Below the pieces are notes generated by a model, which did not search any database, had not been told where the DNA came from, and saw only the letters and a program-made list of their open reading frames with translations. Positions 26,726-34,182 of a DNA stretch of 64,000 nt are shown piece by piece. Every line of letters begins with the position of its first letter. Positions within the stretch are counted from its first letter, which is position 1. Made by a program: the position numbers and the translations under genes. This DNA is from Corynebacterium choanae (GTDB lineage: Bacteria; Actinomycetota; Actinomycetes; Mycobacteriales; Mycobacteriaceae), in contig NZ_CP033896.1 in the NCBI RefSeq assembly GCF_003813965.1, positions 2,922,774 to 2,986,773 of the forward strand. The letters are read 5' to 3'.

Positions 26726-28876
26726 TTAGGTGTTTGCTGGAGCGTTTCCTGCGGGCGCTTTACCCGGCTTCCACATCGTGTCACCGAGTAGCTCAAATAA
26801 CGCGGGAACAACCAATGTCCTAACCAGGAATGTGTCAAGCAAAATACCAATACCAACGATGATGCCAACCTGCGTCAAAGTGATGAGCGGGAGCACACCG
26901 AGAACAACAAATACCGCGGCAAGCACGATACCGGCACTGGTAATCACGCCGCCGGTAAGACCGACGGCACGAACCATCCCATATTTCGTTCCATGGGTAT
27001 CGGCTTCCTCTCGGGCACGCAACACAAGGAACACTGTGTAGTCGATACCAAGAGCAATGAGGAACAGCACCGCATACAGTGGCGCTTCGTAGGCTAGACC
27101 GGGGAAATCGAAGACGTACTTGGAAGCGAGCGCACCAACACCGAGCGCTGCCGCAGTCGACAACGCTGCCGCGCCTAGCAGGAGCACCGGTGCCACCAGC
27201 GCCCGCAGGATCATCACAAGGATGAGGAACACTGCAAGGAAGATCAGCGGAATGACAACCTTCATATCGCGAATCGTCGCATCGCGGGAATCCAAGGTTT
27301 GTGCCGGTTCGCCGCCGACAATCGCGGACGGTGCATTCGCCTCAAGATCGGCACGCAACGCGGCAACTTTATCTAGTTGTTCTTGACTTCCCGGATCCCC
27401 TGGAATCGCCACCACTAGCTTGGTGAGGTTACCGTCGACGGACTGCGTCGGAGGACCGAGGGGCCGCAGCTGGTTTGCTTCGACTACCGTTGAGGCGGCG
27501 TCGAGCTCTGAAGAGTCGACAACAATCTGTGCCGGCCCGGAAGCAGACATTCCGGTTCGTTCCGCCAGCAATGTTTGACCATCTACAGCCTCAGACTGGG
27601 TACGGAATTGTTGCGTGGTCGACAAGCCGAATCGGGGCGCTGCAATACCGAATGACAAAGCACCCAACAGCACAACCATAATTGCCAACACCGCGGCAGG
27701 CTTCTTCGCTACAGTTTTCGCAACTCGGTAGAACGCGCCATCAGCATCGTTCTCAACAGCATCTGTGTGGCGTGGGATCTTCGGCCAGAACAAGAAGCGC
27801 CCGGTGACGGCCAACAGCGCGGGCAACAGCAATAGGCCAAAGCTTAACGCAAATAGCAATCCGATAGCGCTAGAGAGGCCGAGGCTGCGATAGGAAGGAA
27901 TCGTGGCCGCCAGCAACGTCAACAACGCAATAACCACTGTCAGATTGGAGGAGACAATGGCCGGCACGGTTCCCTTCAGCGAGGCAGCTAACGCTTCACG
28001 ATGATCTTCATAGCGGCGAAGCTCCTCGCGATAGCGGGACACTAGCAATAGGGCATAGTTAGTGCCGGCACCGAACACCAACACCGAGGTAATCCCCGCG
28101 GTGGAACCATCCGCTTGGAACCAGCCGGTGGTTTCGGCCAGCCAACTGGTAAACGAGCTTGCGGCACGATCAGCTAGCCCAATTCCCAACAGGGGCACGA
28201 GCCACAGGGTAGGGGATCGGTAGGTCAAGATAAGCAATACCGCAACAACTAATGCAGTTACTGCAAGCAGAGTGAAGTTCGCACCCTTGAATGCTGCTGC
28301 CGAGTCGGCGGCGAATCCTGCCGGACCTGATACATAGGCTGTGTCGCCTTCTGGTAGTCGGGTACGGAGTTCCTCCCGCACTTGCTCAACAGCATCGGTG
28401 AGGTCGGTGCCGTCAATGTCGCCAGGAAGTTGCACTGCAGCCTGGCCGAGGTTGTCTGCCACCGGAATAAATTGCACCGGGGCGTCACTTGCTGCCAACC
28501 CGGTCACATCCAGCGTTTCGGTGACGGCAGCAGCCAAAGTATCCAATTGTGGTGCTACAGGGTTGTCTCCGGTGTCGACGATAATCGTGGCAGCGAGTGT
28601 GTCGCTGCCCGGGAATTCGTCACTGAGACTTGCAACAGTTGCAGAATCACTATTGTCTGGCAAGGTTTGCGGCGCGCTACTTGAGTCGTCGGCTTTCAAT
28701 CCGACGATAAGACCCAACGCGATAGCAACGAACCCGACAATGACTGCCCAAGAAATTGACTTCTTTAAGACAATAGGGGCGAAGAGGGACGGTTTTCGTT
28801 TGACAGATGTTTCACGTGAAACATCTGTTGGAGGCACCGCCGTGTCGTGTGGCGGTGAATGATGCGTAGTATGCAT
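26726..28876 (-). CDS. MMPL-family (RND-type) membrane transporter
   Basis: 716 residues. Two repeats of an RND fold: a first helix (SWAVIVGFVAIALGLIVGL), a large extracellular domain, then five clustered helices, each set repeated. Characteristic segments include GITSVLVFGAGTNYALLLVS with RYREELRRYEDHREA, and in the second half GIDYTVFLVLRAREEADTHG, matching the proton-relay Asp-Tyr of MmpL proteins. In mycolic-acid bacteria such proteins export lipids such as trehalose monomycolate; this one is shorter than MmpL3 and lacks a cytoplasmic tail, so its substrate is uncertain. ATG 28876 is a tentative choice (weak GGTGG upstream; another ATG is 11 codons earlier). A parS site falls within codons 18-23, in the cytoplasmic N-terminus. 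Confidence 0.88.
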   Translation of the reverse strand: MHTTHHSPPHDTAVPPTDVSRETSVKRKPSLFAPIVLKKSISWAVIVGFVAIALGLIVGLKADDSSSAPQTLPDNSDSATVASLSDEFPGSDTLAATIIVDTGDNPVAPQLDTLAAAVTETLDVTGLAASDAPVQFIPVADNLGQAAVQLPGDIDGTDLTDAVEQVREELRTRLPEGDTAYVSGPAGFAADSAAAFKGANFTLLAVTALVVAVLLILTYRSPTLWLVPLLGIGLADRAASSFTSWLAETTGWFQADGSTAGITSVLVFGAGTNYALLLVSRYREELRRYEDHREALAASLKGTVPAIVSSNLTVVIALLTLLAATIPSYRSLGLSSAIGLLFALSFGLLLLPALLAVTGRFLFWPKIPRHTDAVENDADGAFYRVAKTVAKKPAAVLAIMVVLLGALSFGIAAPRFGLSTTQQFRTQSEAVDGQTLLAERTGMSASGPAQIVVDSSELDAASTVVEANQLRPLGPPTQSVDGNLTKLVVAIPGDPGSQEQLDKVAALRADLEANAPSAIVGGEPAQTLDSRDATIRDMKVVIPLIFLAVFLILVMILRALVAPVLLLGAAALSTAAALGVGALASKYVFDFPGLAYEAPLYAVLFLIALGIDYTVFLVLRAREEADTHGTKYGMVRAVGLTGGVITSAGIVLAAVFVVLGVLPLITLTQVGIIVGIGILLDTFLVRTLVVPALFELLGDTMWKPGKAPAGNAPANT
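28808..28823. promoter_or_regulatory. parS: parS site 7, exact, inside mmpL coding sequence
   Basis: TGTTTCACGTGAAACA with perfect symmetry over 28804-28827. It is read as part of DVSRETSV near the N-terminus of the mmpL product. Confidence 0.95.
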
Positions 28877-28940
28877 GTCCACCAGTGTGCCACAAATTGA
28901 TACGACCATTCACTTAGGGATTTGCCTCTATGATCGTGGT

Positions 28941-29915
28941 ATGCACGTTCGTTCCATCCCCTGGCTTCGGCGACCCCGGGATCCGCTCATAGCCCTGATA
29001 CTTGGCGCAGTCGTTGTTGCGATAATTTTCCCGATACACGGTGCTGCGGCCGACTGGTTCTCCATTGCCACGAAGATCGCTATCGCTCTGCTGTTCTTCC
29101 TCTACGGCGCACGACTCTCGCCACAGGAAGCACTCAAAGGGTTAACCCACTGGCGACTGCACCTCACGATCCTCGGCTTTACCTATGTAGCCTTTCCACT
29201 CATCGGGCTCGGCTTCATGTTGCTGGAGGGACATTGGGCGCAACCGCTCCTTCCCGGACTCGTGTATCTCACCTTGGTGCCATCGACGGTTCAATCATCT
29301 GTCGCATTCACTTCCATTGCCCGGGGCAATGTTGCCGGCGCAATTGTCAGCGCATCACTTTCCAACCTTCTAGGCGTAGTGTTCACACCGCTATTGGTCA
29401 TGCTGTTCATGTCACGGGGTGGGGTGCATATCGATGGAAGCGTTTTTGTCGACATCGCCATCCAACTGCTTCTGCCCTTCGTCCTTGGACAGCTTGCCCG
29501 ACCTTGGGTGAAAACCTTTGCGGCAAACAAGGGCACCAAGATTGTGGATCGCGGTTCCATCACGATGGTGGTGTATTCCGCATTCTCCGCAGGCATGGTG
29601 AACGGAATTTGGAGTAGCGTCTCAGTCTCATCAATTCTGGCGTTAGTGATCTTCTCCATTGTCCTTGTTGCTTTCATGCTGTGGTTAACACGAACAGTCG
29701 CTAACCTTTTAGGGTTCCCACGGGAAGATATGCTTGCGATCCAATTCTGCGGAACGAAGAAGTCACTCGCCACCGGCTTACCGATGGCTGCCGTGATCTT
29801 CGCCGGACAATCCGTGAGTCTTCTCATCTTGCCGTTAATGGTGTTCCATCAAGTACAACTGATGATGTGCTCGGCACTAGCAAGCCGCTATGCCGCACAA
29901 GGCTCGAAGCTATAA
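28941..29915 (+). CDS. Bile acid:sodium symporter (BASS)-like transporter
   Basis: 324 residues with about ten membrane helices, resembling the SBF-like branch (YfeH type) of the BASS family. Conserved features are FFLYGARLSPQEALKGLTHW near the start, LVYLTLVPSTVQSSVAFTSI, GNVAGAIVSASLSNLLGVVF and the late IQFCGTKKSLATGLPMAAVI. Substrates of this branch are mostly organic anions and are unknown here. ATG 28941 is chosen because the charged HVRSIPWLRRPRDP precedes helix one; no strong ribosome site is seen. It is transcribed divergently from mmpL with only 64 bases between the two starts, so the promoters overlap. Confidence 0.85.
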   Translation: MHVRSIPWLRRPRDPLIALILGAVVVAIIFPIHGAAADWFSIATKIAIALLFFLYGARLSPQEALKGLTHWRLHLTILGFTYVAFPLIGLGFMLLEGHWAQPLLPGLVYLTLVPSTVQSSVAFTSIARGNVAGAIVSASLSNLLGVVFTPLLVMLFMSRGGVHIDGSVFVDIAIQLLLPFVLGQLARPWVKTFAANKGTKIVDRGSITMVVYSAFSAGMVNGIWSSVSVSSILALVIFSIVLVAFMLWLTRTVANLLGFPREDMLAIQFCGTKKSLATGLPMAAVIFAGQSVSLLILPLMVFHQVQLMMCSALASRYAAQGSKL

Positions 29916-29947
29916 AACCTGCGCCCCAATGCAACACCAACACAGAA

Positions 29948-29978
29948 CGCCACCGGATAACCCGGTGGCGATTCTTTT
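29948..29978 (+). terminator. Rho-independent terminator of the BASS gene
   Basis: Stem CGCCACCGG (29948-29956) with CCGGTGGCG (29962-29970) and a T-rich tail ATTCTTTT, 32 bases past the stop codon. Confidence 0.85.
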
Positions 29979-30003
29979 GATCCGGCTATCCGCTACCACA
30001 CCT

Positions 30004-30019
30004 CGTTTCACGCGAAACA
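30004..30019. promoter_or_regulatory. parS: parS-like site 8, two mismatches
   Basis: CGTTTCACGCGAAACA; the central CACGTG is altered to CACGCG and the first base differs. It may be a weak or decayed site. Confidence 0.5.
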
Positions 30020-30184
30020 TTCCAGGGATACCGACACCACCCCAGCTAGTGATCCAACGCCAAACCCTTCGAGCAAACTTCGCGTAGTTGACTGGGATGG
30101 CTTACTGGCAACCATCAATCCGCCCATACAAAATCTTCAACGTTGTGGCACTGTGAACACCGTTAGAGCCCAGCAGCATTCTCC

Positions 30185-30215
30185 CCACTTAAGATTCTGT
30201 GGGGTAGGGGAGTGG
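30185..30215. repeat. G-rich-loop hairpin, member 3
   Basis: CCACT (30185-30189) and AGTGG (30211-30215) enclose a segment ending GTGGGGTAGGGG; CCCCAC (30183-30188) can alternatively pair with GTGGGG (30199-30204). It shares GGGGTAGGGGAG(C/T)GGT with member 2. Confidence 0.45.
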
Positions 30216-30533
30216 TCAGTAGTCGACCGGAACCAAGACACTGCACATTGGCATCACCAAGTCGCCCAGCAATGCCAGCACACCATAACGGGAATATTGG
30301 CCTCTGCTCGCAGCCGCAAGCTCAAGCGGTTACAACAACTGGCGATACTGCTGCCGTCGCCAGGTACCGCCGCTCGGGTTCCTCCAGTGTTGCCCTTCAC
30401 CGCATCGAAAACCACTCATTCGCAGAGTGGCAAAAATTCTTCCGGCCACGCCAAGCGTGGACAGGTGCGCTAAGCCGGGAGCCCGGTTGCCGGTGGGACA
30501 AATATGGAAGTTAGCCATCGGGGAAGACTGAAA

Positions 30534-30549
30534 AGTTTCACGTGAAACA
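30534..30549. promoter_or_regulatory. parS: parS site 9, one mismatch
   Basis: AGTTTCACGTGAAACA; only the outermost base departs from the palindrome. Confidence 0.85.
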
Positions 30550-31029
30550 CGACCTGGGTACTTCACTCATTTCGCCCCTCACCCATCCCGTTAATAGCTT
30601 CATCTCTAGCCGGACACCTCATTGTTTAGCGGGTTGCTGCCGCCACTTCCATCCGCATAAACAACAAAAAACCCGCTCACTACGCTTTGCGACCGCAATT
30701 CGGACAAGCAATGCTATGGATCGCAGGTGCGCCGCATCCCCACATACGACTTACAAATCGAAGTCCACGGTTCTATACGGGTGCCTGCGAACTCCGGTAG
30801 TTGGCCATGATGCAAAGCACTTTCAAGGAAGTTGCTCAGTCTTTCCAATTCCGGGACACCACATATCGGATTCCGAAAATTGGTAGGAGCCCACAGGATG
30901 CGTCCTCTCCGTTTTGGAGTTGCTCCTGTATCGCCTCAGATCGGTGCGGCTTAAAAGAGTGGGACTTAAGAATTTTTCTGCCTGTTCAACATGCAGAGGA
31001 CATGCCGGCAACCGTGCGCATCCGTTGAA

Positions 31030-31045
31030 TGTTTCACGTGAAACA
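31030..31045. promoter_or_regulatory. parS: parS site 10, exact
   Basis: TGTTTCACGTGAAACA in the gene desert, 496 bases after site 9. Confidence 0.95.
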
Positions 31046-31313
31046 CAGGTATGGGGAAAACAAAACATCACGGATGAGTTAATCTCAGCCATTATCGAGC
31101 ACAGACTTGTGTCGACCCTCGTGCTTAGTCGGTCAGCATGAAATACGGATTGAAGGTTCAGCGACGACTGAGTGATCCAATTGTCGCACCTGGTCTTGCG
31201 AAACTATGTAGCGAACCAAGTGACCGTCAAACAATGGGAATGGTGAAGGAGGAATGCACACCTTGGGGGAACATCATCCTTCAATCTTCACGCTCGTCCA
31301 GGCCACCCAATGA

Positions 31314-31329
31314 CGTTTCACGTGAAACA
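31314..31329. promoter_or_regulatory. parS: parS site 11, one mismatch
   Basis: CGTTTCACGTGAAACA; outermost base changed. It lies 284 bases after site 10. Confidence 0.85.
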
Positions 31330-31624
31330 CTATCCGACAAGTCCCAATGCGCCCCCGGTTGCACGTTCAATCTCAATAGTTTCTTTTAAGGGTTTCATTG
31401 TTCATAGCCGCTTCACTGATGAAGCGAAGTTGTGTTTGGGCACGCCAGGCGAGAGCAGTCTTAGCCGCCAAGAGAGCACAGCATCGGAGGGGCCTGCACA
31501 TTACAGACCTGAACGACTGTCAGTAAACTTTCGGCGCGGATGGTGTGGACATTGAATGTTAGTGTGCTGATTGTGCCTGCAAGCGCTGTATGGTCACGAG
31601 GTTGGACGTTGTGGCGAGCCGGAA

Positions 31625-31640
31625 TGTTTCACGTGAAACG
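31625..31640. promoter_or_regulatory. parS: parS site 12, one mismatch
   Basis: TGTTTCACGTGAAACG; last base changed. It lies 311 bases after site 11. Confidence 0.85.
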
Positions 31641-31952
31641 ATTGGAAACTCGAAAGGTTCACCGTTGCGCTCGGAAAGGGGAGCCAGTCGGGTCAACCGC
31701 AGGAGGCTATCGATGTGGCGATGTAGGCTTCCGCACACGGCTGCTTAATCATTGTTTCCGTTCCATGTTGCTCGACAGGCATACGTGCACAGGTGCTTCG
31801 AGCGCTATCAGCCGTCGCGAGAGTTGGGGAGCTCGGTATCAATGTGGACTAGCAGTCTGATGCAAACATTTTGGAAGTTGTAACTCAGGGAATGGTCTCT
31901 TACTTTCGGGCTGTCTATCGTTGCTGCGACCTGTCGTTTGGGGATGTCCGAT

Positions 31953-31968
31953 TGTTTCACGTGAAACA
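31953..31968. promoter_or_regulatory. parS: parS site 13, exact
   Basis: TGTTTCACGTGAAACA, with symmetry extended to 18 bp. It lies 328 bases after site 12. Confidence 0.95.
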
Positions 31969-32315
31969 AGGGGAGTGCAGCGGCTCGTGGGGGTTGCGCT
32001 TTCAATCAATACCGGTGAGGAGATTGGCCACACCCTTTGAATAACGACTCGGTGTGTGAGCCATGGTGGTGCCGATAAAGGACGAAGACGAACTCTTTCG
32101 CGGTTTCCTGAAGTCTGTGTTTGGAGAAAGACACCGTTTTCCACCCGAACCAGTTTCAACCCCTCGCAACAGACAAATGTAGCGGGAAGGGATCGCTAGA
32201 CACTCGGCAGGAAAACCTTAGTAGAAACCAGAACGGATAAACCGCATTGGATACCGCCATGCGTGGTGTCAGCACCCTGGTACGGCGTGTTGGTCGGTTT
32301 GCTGTGGCCGGGCAT

Positions 32316-32331
32316 TGTTTCACGTGAAACC
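32316..32331. promoter_or_regulatory. parS: parS site 14, one mismatch
   Basis: TGTTTCACGTGAAACC; last base changed. It is the rightmost site found, 363 bases after site 13. Confidence 0.85.
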
Positions 32332-32558
32332 ATCGATCCGGAACCGGACGTACGCTACACAAAGTCTCCCGTTCAAGCCGCGGCCACAGTACACAATGAG
32401 AAGAACCAGTCGGCGCCTTATGTGTATGCGGGTGGGCGAAAGGTGGCTGTGCACCGGCCAACAACCTTGGCACGATGAGCAACTCAGATTCTTCATGATT
32501 TTTCTCGCAACCGACCCATAGGTTCGCAAACAGAGCGACAGTGGGGAACAATGGTGCC

Positions 32559-32882
32559 ATGACTGAAATGATCTACACCAAACTCACCATGGAGATTCCG
32601 GAACTGGGAACTGTCGCCCATGTCGCCGAGCTTCAGCCAATGGCAGAGAACACTGGCATGTGCCGGATGGTTCGGCTGATTGAACTCAGCGATGGGGAAG
32701 TGCCATCAGGTGGATGGGTTGGGGGAAAGAGTCGTAACCTTGCGACCCCGCCTCAAGAAGTGGTGCCACACCCCGATACGTTTGATGATTTCCCTGAGGT
32801 GCAATCCGAGATATTGACGGGTGTCGCCTTCGACGAGTTGTGGGAGCAGATTGTAGCAACTTACCCTGATCTGGCGGACTAG
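32559..32882 (+). CDS. Small acidic protein of unknown function
   Basis: 107 residues. The sequence is protein-like throughout: MIYTKLTMEIPELGTVAHVA, CRMVRLIELSDGEVPSGGW and an acidic end FDELWEQIVATYPDLAD. The layout (N-terminal strands, an R-x-V-R-L-I-E-L strand, then an acidic helix with LWE) faintly recalls the DUF6881 family, but I cannot confirm this by eye. No signal peptide or membrane helix. ATG 32559 is preferred; a GTG six codons earlier is possible. It stands alone at the right edge of the parS desert. Confidence 0.65.
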   Translation: MTEMIYTKLTMEIPELGTVAHVAELQPMAENTGMCRMVRLIELSDGEVPSGGWVGGKSRNLATPPQEVVPHPDTFDDFPEVQSEILTGVAFDELWEQIVATYPDLAD

Positions 32883-33044
32883 AGACTAATTTGGCCGATT
32901 TTTGGTTCACTTCTGACCATGGGACATATTGAGCACCTTTTCGTCACTTGACATATTCATGTTATGTCACTTTGGGTTAGAGCATCGACTCGTTGGCCAA
33001 AGGTGAGTGGTTTACCCCACTACATTGCTCAACGAGAATCGGCC

Positions 33045-33050
33045 TATAAT
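33045..33050 (+). promoter_or_regulatory. -10 promoter element of a probably leaderless trhO transcript
   Basis: A perfect TATAAT ends eight bases before the GTG start codon of trhO. No Shine-Dalgarno is present, so transcription probably begins at or next to the start codon, giving a leaderless mRNA, common in actinobacteria. Confidence 0.6.
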
Positions 33051-33058
33051 GATCAACC

Positions 33059-33973
33059 GTGGATAGCGCACGCGAAAAAGGCCAAACTCGAATTCTCCTT
33101 TACTACTGCTTCGCTCCAGTAGATGACCCACAAGCTGTCATGCTGTGGCAGAAAACGCTCTGCGAGATGTTGGGACTCAAGGGAAGAATCATCATCTCCA
33201 AACATGGCATTAACGGAACGGTCGGTGGTTCGCTCACCGCATGCAAGATGTACACTCGCCGCACCCGCGAATTTGCCCCATTTAAAAACATGGAATTTAA
33301 ATGGTCACAAGGATCGGCCGACGACTTCCCACGGTTGTCGGTAAAGGCGCGTGACGAGATCGTGGCTTTCGGCGCCCCAGATGAGATCAAGGTTGACGAG
33401 CAAGGCATTATCGGCGGCGGTGTCCACCTCAAGCCGGAGGAGCTCCACAAGTTAGTGGAAGAACGAGGCGACGAGCTCGTATTCTTCGATGGACGCAATG
33501 CCATGGAAGCAGAGATCGGCAAATTCAAGGACGCTATCGTTCCTGATGTCACTACCACGCATGACTTCATTGCGGAACTTGAGTCTGGAAAATACGATCA
33601 CCTGAAAGATAAGCCGGTGGTCACCTATTGCACCGGCGGTATCCGCTGTGAAGTGCTCACCCCCCTGATGAAGAATCGGGGCTTTCAGGAGGTTTACCAG
33701 CTAGATGGCGGTATTGTCCGCTATGGTGAACGCTTTGGCGACAGTGGCCTGTGGGAAGGCTCTCTCTATGTGTTTGACCGTCGCATGCACATGGAGTTTT
33801 CTGATGAAGCCAAGCAGCTCGGCCAATGCGTGCACTGCGAAACGCCGACCAATGACTTCGTGAACTGCCACAATGAAGCGTGCCGGAAACAGACGTTGAT
33901 GTGTGCATCGTGTGCCGCAGACGAGAAAAAAGCCTATTGCGAACGTTGTGTAGGCACGGCCGCAAATCAGTAA
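33059..33973 (+). CDS. trhO: tRNA uridine(34) hydroxylase, rhodanese-type
   Basis: 304 residues of the YceA/TrhO family, which hydroxylates uridine 34 of tRNAs in an oxygen-dependent reaction towards cmo5U/mo5U. N-terminal acylphosphatase-like part: [14 protein letters not shown] and [16 protein letters not shown]. The rhodanese domain carries the active-site loop YCTGGIRCE (Cys in VTYCTGG). The C-terminus has a Cys-rich zinc-like tail ([31 protein letters not shown]) as in other members. The GTG start at 33059 fits both homology and the adjacent TATAAT. It is followed by a strong terminator, so it is monocistronic. Confidence 0.92.
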   Translation: MDSAREKGQTRILLYYCFAPVDDPQAVMLWQKTLCEMLGLKGRIIISKHGINGTVGGSLTACKMYTRRTREFAPFKNMEFKWSQGSADDFPRLSVKARDEIVAFGAPDEIKVDEQGIIGGGVHLKPEELHKLVEERGDELVFFDGRNAMEAEIGKFKDAIVPDVTTTHDFIAELESGKYDHLKDKPVVTYCTGGIRCEVLTPLMKNRGFQEVYQLDGGIVRYGERFGDSGLWEGSLYVFDRRMHMEFSDEAKQLGQCVHCETPTNDFVNCHNEACRKQTLMCASCAADEKKAYCERCVGTAANQ

Positions 33974-33999
33974 AGCGGCTCACTGCTGCACCGCTTACC

Positions 34000-34035
34000 A
34001 TAGGGCGCGACATGCAGATGTGGCGCCCTATTTTT
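34000..34035 (+). terminator. Rho-independent terminator of trhO
   Basis: Stem ATAGGGCGC (34000-34008) with GCGCCCTAT (34023-34031), then TTTTT. Confidence 0.9.
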
Positions 34036-34182
34036 GCAGGCAACAATTTTCGATAATGATTAGCTTTCGGTTCTCTCTTTTCTCTTTCAACCGGTGTCTC
34101 ATGGCGGCGCGGCACAGTCGGGTGCACTATGACAACGTGTCGCTCCCTCAAGCTTCGTCACACGCGGGTCATACTGGGAATC

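Larger units (their letters stand above)
29979..32558. other. Gene desert carrying seven parS-type sites
   Basis: About 2.6 kb with no convincing gene on either strand. Short frames exist, but several are generated by the parS repeats themselves (reading FHVK or VSRET). Seven sites recur every 284-530 bases. A G-rich hairpin lies at 30185-30215. I see no RNA gene. Confidence 0.65.
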
